From Protula sp. h YS-2021 (taxonomy: Eukaryota > Annelida > Polychaeta > Sabellida > Serpulidae): a stretch of 64,000 bases of DNA. Below, in pieces: positions 1 to 10,400 of this stretch; positions within the stretch are counted from its first letter, which is position 1; each line of letters begins with the position of its first letter. Under the pieces are notes generated by a model. It was given only the letters and a program-made list of their open reading frames with translations. It did no database searches and was not told where the DNA came from. A program made the translations under genes and the position numbers. The DNA is taken from the NCBI GenBank assembly GCA_949752745.1, contig OX457034.1:32407544-32471543 (forward strand), written 5' to 3'.

Positions 1-35
1 CACACCACAATCCAATTCAGATGGGAAGGTATGTA

Positions 36-45
36 GTTTATAAAC
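36..45. other. TATA-containing 10-bp palindrome (GTTTATAAAC)
   Basis: A perfect palindrome upstream of the GC-rich island, recurring at the same place in every long unit. It resembles a TATA element on either strand, but no transcript or gene next to it is visible, so a promoter role is speculation. Confidence 0.3.
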
Positions 46-110
46 AGGCTCGAGCATCCATACAGATAGTGCTGTGCAGGTTATGGCAGTAATACAGTTG
101 GCTGAAAGTT

Positions 111-298
111 GGCTCGGGAGTGCGAGGGCGTAAGCGTTCCGGTGTTCTTCGGGACCCGGTGGATCGAGCTGGAACTCGGCTGTAGAAAGGCGAAAGGCGG
201 CGTAAAACCCGCCCGGTATGCCGAAGCCCCGCCACTGACCAATGCACACTGTGGTTGATCATTGACGGTGGCTGGGGTGGCCGTATATACGTCTGGCA
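111..298 (+). promoter_or_regulatory. CpG/GC-rich island with promoter-like boxes (11 copies)
   Basis: A stretch of under 200 bp dense in CG dinucleotides and strongly GC-rich within an otherwise AT-rich, CpG-poor repeat. On the plus strand a GC-box-like ccccgcc (227-233) is followed by CCAAT (239-243) and, about 67 bp further, by TATATAT (310-316), an order seen in RNA polymerase II promoters. On the minus strand three frames are open across it, as expected where stop codons are scarce. Other copies are 3205-3392, 6298-6485, 15917-16111, 45136-45330, 48235-48422, 51328-51515, 54423-54610, 57519-57706, 60615-60802 and 63710-63897. The core arrays lack it. Composition is certain; a promoter role is inference. 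Confidence 0.35.
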
Positions 299-339
299 GC
301 AAGCCATAATATATATCCTGCACTGCACGCTTCACTTTT

Positions 340-1255
340 TGTTTTTTTACCTTTGATTATGTTTTATTTTATCCAAGAGGTAGGTTATTGTTTCTACTTC
401 ATACAAAACTTATGCAAGATTTAATCATATTTTATTGCTGGTGCATGCACATAGAAGGCTCTAGAATATGCACAACAGTATTCCACACTCCTCTAGTATC
501 GCTTGTTCAATGCTCTTTCAATCCAACTGGACAATCAAAAGCTGTGCGTCTCACACTTCTTGATCTCTCTCACACTGCTTGATCTCTTCAATCATGGCAT
601 TCTACCTACGTCAGTTGCAGAGTTACTTCGGGATTGAAGGCACAGAGTACGATCGTTGTACCTTACTAAGATCGAGGATGTATATTCAGACACCGTAATA
701 TCATACTGAATTTTACTTCAGGTTTTAAACAAATATTAAGTAGTCTTAAAACTGTTTGATTTTACATACACCGTTTATAAGAGAATGACATTGAAGCATT
801 AACTTTGGCCATTTTTTCTATCTTAAACCATTTCAAAGAGAATAAAATACTCAGACAAAAGTACAGATGCTCAATAATCTTTCAGATCAAGGCAGATCGA
901 TGAACTTTCTAAAATACATAAACCTATTTTATTGCTAAACATTAAAATATCTGCAATAAAGAAAATTTTAATGGTTATAAAAGTAAGATTGTAATGTGTG
1001 GATAAGTTTGTACAGTGTAGCTAAAGTGAAAAGGTGGTAGTAGAATTTGCAAAGTGGGGATACCTGCTTGACCTCTTCCGAGGATCATAATTTTAAAACT
1101 GATCTATGTGAAAATAAAAGAAGAAAGTTAATTTTCCTTGGAAAATAATAAAAAGTCACATATATTGTACTTGCGATTGAAGACAAATGGGCACGGTTGG
1201 GGAGAGGAAGAGCAAAGGAAGACGGATGTATGTAAATGTCTTGAGTAATAATGTG
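340..1255. other. AT-rich remainder of the prefix; no gene seen
   Basis: It starts with a T-tract of 7-10 T depending on the unit, then about 900 bp of AT-rich sequence with stops in all frames apart from short chance ORFs. A purine-rich stretch runs from about 1180 to 1345 into the core. A 64-codon ORF at 388-582 recurs in most units but is broken by a 2-bp deletion in unit 5. It is extended to 109 codons only where the T-tract is nine long (units 3, 6 and 7), so I do not call it a gene. Confidence 0.6.
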
Positions 1256-1796
1256 AAATAGTGAAAGTGGTTAATTTGGTGGATAGGTTAAATTTTGAAA
1301 GTGGAATATCTTTAAAAGTATTGGTGATAGAGAGACGGGGATTTGACGAGGTGATATGGCGAATATGAATTATGTATGATCCAGTAGTGTTTTTAGGCCA
1401 TTCTGAGCCCTTTAAATTGCACTTTTACAAAGGCAAAGTTTTCTACAGGCGAGTGTTAAATGAATGGTTTTAAGAACAGCGAGATAGTTTTTTTATAAAT
1501 AGATTTGTCTATTTCTTAGTGATTGGATGAATGATCAGATCAGTCCTGGAAAAAACTTCACAATAACTATGTAACTGTTTGATATATTTTTTTAAAGTAA
1601 ACCTTTGTAACCATATACATCCTTCATGTTACCAGTTACCAATACAAATATATGTAATGTAAGAAGCTACTAAATTTCAACTTACAATTTAGATGTTTTC
1701 AGCATTTTATTTACAGTAGACTTTGTAAACCTAAATAATTAAAATGTACTTCTATTTCCAGCCGAGTGTGAGATGTGAGAAATAATTCTGGGGTTA

Positions 1797-1808
1797 CGGT
1801 ATATACCG
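1797..1808. other. 12-bp perfect palindrome
   Basis: CGGTATATACCG reads the same on both strands. It sits at the 5' edge of the first half of the internal dimer (core offset 541) and is intact in every core I read. The second half of the dimer has only a degraded counterpart near 1985. It could be a dimeric protein-binding site or a small cruciform; neither can be shown from sequence. Confidence 0.6.
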
Positions 1809-2147
1809 CCAACAACTGGAAAAATAAAAATAAATCAAGGGGTAATGTCATTGAATGTGTGATTTGTTTTAAGAACTACAAAAAGATGTATGTATTCCAT
1901 AGGTAAAAATTGTAATTTATTTCTGCATACAAACAATATGTATTTGCACCAATTATCAACTCTAAAGAAATCAGGTATTACACATATACCACCGACAAAA
2001 ATGAAAATCCTGTGACTTTCTCAGTGAATTTGTGATATGGTTCAAGAGCTAGAAAGGAATGTATGTATACCTTTAGTAAAATTTGAACTTTATTTCTGGA
2101 TACAAGCAATCGGTAGCTGCAACAAGTATCAACAGAAACAAATCACC
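1797..2147 (+). repeat. Diverged internal dimer of about 173 bp inside the core
   Basis: Two adjacent segments align in the same order. Pairs at 1802/1985 read tataccgcc and tataccacc; 1886/2059 both read atgtatgta; 1919/2092 share atttctg..ataca; 1954/2127 read tatcaactctaaagaaatca and a variant of it. The offset is 183 bp for the first pair and 173 bp for the rest, so a gap of about 10 bp separates them. Similarity is clear but well below the near-identity of whole cores, so this duplication is older than the array. It is repeated in all 35 cores. Confidence 0.75.
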
Positions 2148-2407
2148 AGAAAACATTGATGTAAAAATTCAAAGGTCCAGTACATAATACGGCATATCCT
2201 CGTCTCGGACATTTGTCGTTGTCATGTATCTGCGCCGCATGTCGAATTATGCTGACACAGTTGACGCCCCACTCTAGCGCTATTACTCTTATATTTATGA
2301 CTTCCTTAAAATCTAAGCGGTTATTGTTGCAAGATCAAAGATTTCAATTTAGTTCGTTCGTTGCATAGACTGCACATCCTAGCTTTTATTTTAGTGTTAA
2401 TGCATGT

Positions 2408-2430
2408 TTAACTGGCCAGTCGTTAACTGG
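2408..2430. other. Palindrome and short direct repeats near the core end
   Basis: ACTGGCCAGT at 2411-2420 is a perfect 10-bp palindrome. The octamer ttaactgg occurs twice, at 2408-2415 and 2423-2430, 15 bp apart. The block is present in all cores. It lies about 130 bp before the point where cores join each other. Confidence 0.5.
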
Positions 2431-2599
2431 TCAACCGTCAATGATGGATAATGGATTTACAGACATGTCTTGTTATATTTTCCATGTTGATCAAACCAAC
2501 ACAGGTTAAACAAGACCCAAACAGTCTGAGAAATCTGATATATTCACAGCAGGTTATATACAATTCCAGTGACATTGAAAAATGGTGTGTAAAATTACT

Positions 2600-2938
2600 G
2601 ATAGAGAATTGAATTGGATAGAGCATTGGTTCGGTAAGCCGAAGGTCCCGAGTTCGACTCCAGCTCGGGGCGGCATGCAGGGAATTGACATTTGCTCAAA
2701 TTGCCTTGGCTAAGCAAATACAGTAGATAAGATCACCTATGAAGGAATTTAAAGTTGACGCCCACTTAGCGTTTCAGCCATCCCTTAAAAAACATTTTAG
2801 AAAGAAGTTAGTTTGGGCATCGTCCAATGACTTTCTTTATTTGAGTTGCCAAAGTCAATAAAATTATTTATTTTTAAACGATCAAAAGTTTCAGGGAGTG
2901 AACTCTGTAAAAAAAAAAAAAAACAAAAAAAAAAAAAA
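2600..2938 (+). mobile_element. tRNA-derived SINE-like segment (unit 1)
   Basis: The 5' part (2600-2671) is tRNA-like. A B-box-like agttcgactcc (2651-2661) differs from the usual GGTTCGANTCC consensus at one position. ggatagagc resembles the 3' side of a D-arm. TTCGG/CCGAA (2630-2643) forms a hairpin where the anticodon arm should be. CCCGAG/CTCGGG (2647-2652 with 2664-2669) forms a stem around the B box. The 5' acceptor strand does not pair with the 3' end, so this is not a functional tRNA. A body of about 235 bp follows, then an A-tract A15-C-A14. Head, body and A-tail in that order match tRNA-derived SINEs; I see no clear target-site duplication. Confidence 0.55.
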
Positions 2939-3094
2939 CATAGGTTTTGCCTGTAACACTTTGGTCCCTTTTTATTCTATATTGATATTGAATGTTTCAA
3001 GTCAAACCGTAAACAAGAAGAAAAAAGTGTAAGCAACGCCTGTTTTGAAAGATTTACAATGCAGCAATAAATGTTGCAATCACTCACTTTTTCC
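2939..3094. other. End of the suffix between the A-tract and the next unit
   Basis: About 155 bp of unassigned sequence linking the A-tract to the next prefix. It contains an AATAAA hexamer near 3066 flanked by GCAA and TTGC, which could pair as a 4-bp stem. No gene or known element is recognised. Confidence 0.4.
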
Positions 3095-6000
3095 CACACC
3101 ACAATCCAATTCAGATGGGAAGGTATGTAGTTTATAAACAGGCTCGAGCATCCATACAGATAGTGCTGTGCAGGTTATGGCAGTAATACAGTTGGCTGAA
3201 AGTTGGCTCGGGAGTGCGAGGGCGTAAGCGTTCCGGTGTTCTTCGGGACCCGGTGGATCGAGCTGGAACTCGGCTGTAGAAAGGCGAAAGGCGGCGTAAA
3301 ACCCGCCCGGTATGCCGAAGCCCCGCCACTGACCAATGCACACTGTGGTTGATCATTGACGGTGGCTGGGGTGGCCGTATATACGTCTGGCAGCAAGCCA
3401 TAATATATATCCTGCACTGCACGCTTCACTTTTTGTTTTTTTTACCTTTGATTATGTTTTATTTTATCCAAGAGGTAGGTTATTGTTTCTACTTCATACA
3501 AAACTTATGCAAGATTTAATCATATTTTATTGCTGGTGCATGCACATAGAAGGCTCTAGAATATGCACAACAGTATTCCACACTCCTCTAGTATCGCTTG
3601 TTCAATGCTCTTTCAATCCAACTGGACAATCAAAAGCTGTGCGTCTCACACTTCTTGATCTCTCTCACACTGCTTGATCTCTTCAATCATGGCATTCTAC
3701 CTACGTCAGTTGCAGAGTTACTTCGGGATTGAAGGCACAGAGTACGATCGTTGTACCTTACTAAGATCGAGGATGTATATTCAGACACCGTAATATCATA
3801 CTGAATTTTACTTCAGGTTTTAAACAAATATTAAGTAGTCTTAAAACTGTTTGATTTTACATACACCGTTTATAAGAGAATGACATTGAAGCATTAACTT
3901 TGGCCATTTTTTCTATCTTAAACCATTTCAAAGAGAATAAAATACTCAGACAAAAGTACAGATGCTCAATAATCTTTCAGATCAAGGCAGATCGATGAAC
4001 TTTCTAAAATACATAAACCTATTTTATTGCTAAACATTAAAATATCTGCAATAAAGAAAATTTTAATGGTTATAAAAGTAAGATTGTAATGTGTGGATAA
4101 GTTTGTACAGTGTAGCTAAAGTGAAAAGGTGGTAGTAGAATTTGCAAAGTGGGGATACCTGCTTGACCTCTTCCGAGGATCATAATTTTAAAACTGATCT
4201 ATGTGAAAATAAAAGAAGAAAGTTAATTTTCCTTGGAAAATAATAAAAAGTCACATATATTGTACTTGCGATTGAAGACAAATGGGCACGGTTGGGGAGA
4301 GGAAGAGCAAAGGAAGACGGATGTATGTAAATGTCTTGAGTAATAATGTGAAATAGTGAAAGTGGTTAATTTGGTGGATAGGTTAAATTTTGAAAGTGGA
4401 ATATCTTTAAAAGTATTGGTGATAGAGAGACGGGGATTTGACGAGGTGATATGGCGAATATGAATTATGTATGATCCAGTAGTGTTTTTACGCCATTCTG
4501 AGCCCTTTAAATTGCACTTTTACAAAGGCAAAGTTTTCTACAGGCGAGTGTTAAATGAATGGTTTTAAGAACAGCGAGATAGTTTTTTTATAAATAGATT
4601 TGTCTATTTCTTAGTGATTGGATGAATGATCAGATCAGTCCTGGAAAAAACTTCACAATAACTATGTAACTGTTTGATATATTTTTTTAAAGTAAACTTT
4701 TGTAACCATATACATCCTTCATGTTACCAGTTACCAATACAAATATATGTAATGTAAGAAGCTACTAAATTTCAACTTACAATTTAGATGTTTTCAGCAT
4801 TTTATTTACAGTAGACTTTGTAAACCTAAATAATTAAAATGTACTTCTATTTCCAGCCGAGTGTGAGATGTGAGAAATAATTCTGGGGTTACGGTATATA
4901 CCGCCAACAACTGGAAAAATAAAAATAAATCAAGGGGTAATGTCATTGAATGTGTGATTTGTTTTAAGAACTACAAAAAGATGTATGTATTCCATAGGTA
5001 AAAATTGTAATTTATTTCTGCATACAAACAATATGTATTTGCACCAATTATCAACTCTAAAGAAATCAGGTATTACACATATACCACCGACAAAAATGAA
5101 AATCCTGTGACTTTCTCAGTGAATTTGTGATATGGTTCAAGAGCTAGAAAGGAATGTATGTATACCTTTAGTAAAATTTGAACTTTATTTCTGGATACAA
5201 GCAATCGGTAGCTGCAACAAGTATCAACAGAAACAAATCACCAGAAAACATTGATGTAAAAATTCAAAGGTCCAGTACATAATACGGCATATCCTCGTCT
5301 CGGACATTTGTCGTTGTCATGTATCTGCGCCGCATGTCGAATTATGCTGACACAGTTGACGCCCCACTCTAGCGCTATTACTCTTATATTTATGACTTCC
5401 TTAAAATCTAAGCGGTTATTGTTGCAAGATCAAAGATTTCAATTTAGTTCGTTCGTTGCATAGACTGCACATCCTAGCTTTTATTTTAGTGTTAATGCAT
5501 GTTTAACTGGCCAGTCGTTAACTGGTCAACCGTCAATGATGGATAATGGATTTACAGACATGTCTTGTTATATTTTCCATGTTGATCAAACCAACACAGG
5601 TTAAACAAGACCCAAACAGTCTGAGAAATCTGATATATTCACAGCAGGTTATATACCATTCCAGTGACATTGAAAAATGGTGTGTAAAATTACTGATAGA
5701 GAATTGAATTGGATAGAGCATTGGTTCGGTAAGCCGAAGGTCCCGAGTTCGACTCCAGCTCGGGGCGGCATGCAGGGAATTGACATTTGCTCAAATTGCC
5801 TTGGCTAAGCAAATACAGTAGATAAGATCACCTATGAAGGAATTTAAAGTTGACGCCCACTTAGCGTTTCAGCCATCCCTTAAAAAACATTTTAGAAAGA
5901 AGTTAGTTTGGGCATCGTCCAATGACTTTCTTTATTTGAGTTGCCAAAGTCAATAAAATTATTTATTTTTAAACGATCAAAAGTTTCAGGGAGTGAACTC

Positions 6001-6187
6001 TGTAAAAAAAAAAAAACAAAAAAAAAAAAAAAATAGGTTTTGCCTGTAACACTTTGGTCCCTTTTTATTCTATATTGATATTGAATGTTTCAAGTCAAAC
6101 CGTAAACAAGAAGAAAAAAGTGTAAGCAACGCCTGTTTTGAAAGATTTACAATGCAGCAATAAATGTTGCAATCACTCACTTTTTCC
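3095..6187 (+). repeat. Long unit 2 (3,093 bp)
   Basis: A complete ordinary unit with one core at 4351-5656. It has a private C just after the core (atataccattcc, where other long units have atacaattcc), which changes one residue of a minus-strand ORF. Its core carries the cgcc form of the site at about 4492, shared with the first core of unit 3 and with units 9 and 10. A C-to-T change at 4698 recurs at the same core offset (347) at 13016 in unit 3. Confidence 0.95.
5695..6033 (+). mobile_element. tRNA-derived SINE-like segment (unit 2)
   Basis: tRNA-like head 5695-5766; A-tract A13-C-A16 (6004-6033), without the C that closes the tract in the other units. Confidence 0.53.
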
Positions 6188-7444
6188 CACACCACAATCC
6201 AATTCAGATGGGAAGGTATGTAGTTTATAAACAGGCTCGAGCATCCATACAGATAGTGCTGTGCAGGTTATGGCAGTAATACAGTTGGCTGAAAGTTGGC
6301 TCGGGAGTGCGAGGGCGTAAGCGTTCCGGTGTTCTTCGGGACCCGGTGGATCGAGCTGGAACTCGGCTGTAGAAAGGCGAAAGGCGGCGTAAAACCCGCC
6401 CGGTATGCCGAAGCCCCGCCACTGACCAATGCACACTGTGGTTGATCATTGACGGTGGCTGGGGTGGCCGTATATACGTCTGGCAGCAAGCCATAATATA
6501 TATCCTGCACTGCACGCTTCACTTTTTGTTTTTTTTTACCTTTGATTATGTTTTATTTTATCCAAGAGGTAGGTTATTGTTTCTACTTCATACAAAACTT
6601 ATGCAAGATTTAATCATATTTTATTGCTGGTGCATGCACATAGAAGGCTCTAGAATATGCACAACAGTATTCCACACTCCTCTAGTATCGCTTGTTCAAT
6701 GCTCTTTCAATCCAACTGGACAATCAAAAGCTGTGCGTCTCACACTTCTTGATCTCTCTCACACTGCTTGATCTCTTCAATCATGGCATTCTACCTACGT
6801 CAGTTGCAGAGTTACTTCGGGATTGAAGGCACAGAGTACGATCGTTGTACCTTACTAAGATCGAGGATGTATATTCAGACACCGTAATATCATACTGAAT
6901 TTTACTTCAGGTTTTAAACAAATATTAAGTAGTCTTAAAACTGTTTGATTTTACATACACCGTTTATAAGAGAATGACATTGAAGCATTAACTTTGGCCA
7001 TTTTTTCTATCTTAAACCATTTCAAAGAGAATAAAATACTCAGACAAAAGTACAGATGCTCAATAATCTTTCAGATCAAGGCAGATCGATGAACTTTCTA
7101 AAATACATAAACCTATTTTATTGCTAAACATTAAAATATCTGCAATAAAGAAAATTTTAATGGTTATAAAAGTAAGATTGTAATGTGTGGATAAGTTTGT
7201 ACAGTGTAGCTAAAGTGAAAAGGTGGTAGTAGAATTTGCAAAGTGGGGATACCTGCTTGACCTCTTCCGAGGATCATAATTTTAAAACTGATCTATGTGA
7301 AAATAAAAGAAGAAAGTTAATTTTCCTTGGAAAATAATAAAAAGTCACATATATTGTACTTGCGATTGAAGACAAATGGGCACGGTTGGGGAGAGGAAGA
7401 GCAAAGGAAGACGGATGTATGTAAATGTCTTGAGTAATAATGTG

Positions 7445-10400
7445 AAATAGTGAAAGTGGTTAATTTGGTGGATAGGTTAAATTTTGAAAGTGGAATATCT
7501 TTAAAAGTATTGGTGATAGAGAGACGGGGATTTGACGAGGTGATATGGCGAATATGAATTATGTATGATCCAGTAGTGTTTTTACGCCATTCTGAGCCCT
7601 TTAAATTGCACTTTTACAAAGGCAAAGTTTTCTACAGGCGAGTGTTAAATGAATGGTTTTAAGAACAGCGAGATAGTTTTTTTATAAATAGATTTGTCTA
7701 TTTCTTAGTGATTGGATGAATGATCAGATCAGTCCTGGAAAAAACTTCACAATAACTATGTAACTGTTTGATATATTTTTTTAAAGTAAACCTTTGTAAC
7801 CATATACATCCTTCATGTTACCAGTTACCAATACAAATATATGTAATGTAAGAAGCTACTAAATTTCAACTTACAATTTAGATGTTTTCAGCATTTTATT
7901 TACAGTAGACTTTGTAAACCTAAATAATTAAAATGTACTTCTATTTCCAGCCGAGTGTGAGATGTGAGAAATAATTCTGGGGTTACGGTATATACCGCCA
8001 ACAACTGGAAAAATAAAAATAAATCAAGGGGTAATGTCATTGAATGTGTGATTTGTTTTAAGAACTACAAAAAGATGTATGTATTCCATAGGTAAAAATT
8101 GTAATTTATTTCTGCATACAAACAATATGTATTTGCACCAATTATCAACTCTAAAGAAATCAGGTATTACACATATACCACCGACAAAAATGAAAATCCT
8201 GTGACTTTCTCAGTGAATTTGTGATATGGTTCAAGAGCTAGAGAGGAATGTATGTATACCTTTAGTAAAATTTGAACTTTATTTCTGGATACAAGCAATC
8301 GGTAGCTGCAACAAGTATCAACAGAAACAAATCACCAGAAAACATTGATGTAAAAATTCAAAGGTCCAGTACATAATACGGCATATCCTCGTCTCGGACA
8401 TTTGTCGTTGTCATGTATCTGCGCCGTATGTCGAATTATGCTGACACAGTTGACGCCCCACTCTAGTGCTATTACTCTTATATTTATGACTTCCTTAAAA
8501 TCTAAGCGGTTATTGTTGCAAGATCAAAGATTTCAATTTAGTTCGTTCGTTGCATAGACTGCACATCCTAGCTTTTATTTTAGTGTTAATGCATGTTTAA
8601 CTGGCCAGTCGTTAACTGGTCAACCGTCAATGATGGATAATGGATTTACAGACACGTCTTGTTATATTTTCCATGTTGATCAAACCAACACAGGTTAAAC
8701 AAGACCCAAACAGTCTGAGAAATCTGATAGATTCACAGCAGGTTATATACAAATAGTGAAAATGGTTAATTTGGTGGATACGTTAAATTTTGAAAGTGGA
8801 ATATCTTTAAAAGTATTGGTGATAGAGAGACGGGGATTTGACGAGGTGATATGGCGAATATGAATTATGTATGATCCAGTAGTGTTTTTAGGCCATTCTG
8901 AGCCCTTTAAATTGCACTTTTACAAAGGCAAAGTTTTCTACAGGCGAGTGTTAAATGAATGGTTTTAAGAACAGCGAGATAGTTTTTTTATAAATAGATT
9001 TGTCTATTTCTTAGTGATTGGATGAATGATCAGATCAGTCCTGGAAAAAACTTCACAATAACTATGTAACTGTTTGATATATTTTTTTAAAGTAAACCTT
9101 TGTAACCATATACATCCTTCATGTTACCAGTTACCAATACAAATATATGTAATGTAAGAAGCTACTAAATTTCAACTTACAATTTAGATGTTTTCAGCAT
9201 TTTATTTACAGTAGACTTTGTAAACCTAAATAATTAAAATGTACTTCTATTTCCAGCCGAGTGTGAGATGTGAGAAATAATTCTGGGGTTACGGTATATA
9301 CCGCCAACAACTGGAAAAATAAAAATAAATCAAGGGGTAATGTCATTGAATGTGTGATTTGTTTTAAGAACTACAAAAAGATGTATGTATTCCATAGGTA
9401 AAAATTGTAATTTATTTCTGCATACAAACAATATGTATTTGCACCAATTATCAACTCTAAAGAAATCAGGTATTACACATATACCACCGACAAAAATGAA
9501 AATCCTGTGACTTTCTCAGTGAATTTGTGATATGGTTCAAGAGCTAGAGAGGAATGTATGTATACCTTTAGTAAAATTTGAACTTTATTTCTGGATACAA
9601 GCAATCGGTAGCTGCAACAAGTATCAACAGAAACAAATCACCAGAAAACATTGATGTAAAAATTCAAAGGTCCAGTACATAATACGGCATATCCTCGTCT
9701 CGGACATTTGTCGTTGTCATGTATCTGCGCCGTATGTCGAATTATGCTGACACAGTTGACGCCCCACTCTAGTGCTATTACTCTTATATTTATGACTTCC
9801 TTAAAATCTAAGCGGTTATTGTTGCAAGATCAAAGATTTCAATTTAGTTCGTTCGTTGCATAGACTGCACATCCTAGCTTTTATTTTAGTGTTAATGCAT
9901 GTTTAACTGGCCAGTCGTTAACTGGTCAACCGTCAATGATGGATAATGGATTTACAGACACGTCTTGTTATATTTTCCATGTTGATCAAACCAACACAGG
10001 TTAAACAAGACCCAAACAGTCTGAGAAATCTGATAGATTCACAGCAGGTTATATACAAATAGTGAAAATGGTTAATTTGGTGGATACGTTAAATTTTGAA
10101 AGTGGAATATCTTTAAAAGTATTGGTGATAGAGAGACGGGGATTTGACGAGGTGATATGGCGAATATGAATTATGTATGATCCAGTAGTGTTTTTAGGCC
10201 ATTCTGAGCCCTTTAAATTGCACTTTTACAAAGGCAAAGTTTTCTACAGGCGAGTGTTAAATGAATGGTTTTAAGAACAGCGAGATAGTTTTTTTATAAA
10301 TAGATTTGTCTATTTCTTAGTGATTGGATGAATGATCAGATCAGTCCTGGAAAAAACTTCACAATAACTATGTAACTGTTTGATATATTTTTTTAAAGTA

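Larger units (their letters stand above)
1256..2561 (+). repeat. 1,306-bp core, single copy (reference)
   Basis: The core is defined by the segment multiplied in units 3 and 4: it starts at aaatag (1256) and ends at atatac (2561). Single copies in the other complete units lie at 4351-5656, 46289-47594, 49382-50687, 52475-53780, 55571-56876, 58667-59972 and 61763-63068. The core is AT-rich, has no ORF of note, and contains the diverged internal dimer (1797-2147) and two short perfect palindromes. No function is apparent. Confidence 0.93.
1..3094 (+). repeat. Long unit 1 (3,094 bp), reference unit
   Basis: I use this unit as the reference map. The GC/CpG-rich island is at 111-298, an AT-rich prefix continues to 1255, the single core is 1256-2561, and the suffix is 2562-3094 with a SINE-like segment at 2600-2938. 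The phase is arbitrary: unit 1 starts where the window starts. Diagnostic bases are C at 1184 (shared with units 2 and 3 only) and the ggcc form of a core site near 1396. Confidence 0.95.

Noticed and set aside
2438..2626. Minus-strand ORF of 62 codons spanning the core end and the suffix
   Set aside because: Its frame crosses the core/suffix edge and overlaps the tRNA-like head; in core arrays it is cut off at each junction. No recognised domain or codon signature.
2600..2671. Functional tRNA gene
   Set aside because: The B box and part of the D-arm are recognisable, but the acceptor strands do not pair, the D-arm is degenerate and the position before the putative anticodon is not T. It fits a tRNA-derived relic better.
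1..3094. The 3.1-kb unit as an autonomous transposon or Helitron
   Set aside because: No transposase, reverse transcriptase or Rep/helicase ORF, no terminal inverted repeats at unit ends, and unit ends are arbitrary in a tandem array. A non-autonomous origin remains possible but unsupported.
3080..3429. Overlapping minus-strand ORFs of 84-96 codons across the GC-rich island, repeated in every unit
   Set aside because: Three frames are open at once, as expected from GC-rich DNA with few stops. I see no known domain, and repetition across units reflects copied DNA. The 7-bp insertion in units 4 and 5 changes their N-termini.
6442..6771. Plus-strand ORF of 109 codons (also near 48379 and 51472)
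   Set aside because: It exists only where a T-tract is nine bases long; other units have 7, 8 or 10 T and lose the frame. Unit 5 also has a 2-bp deletion downstream. This is not how a conserved gene behaves.
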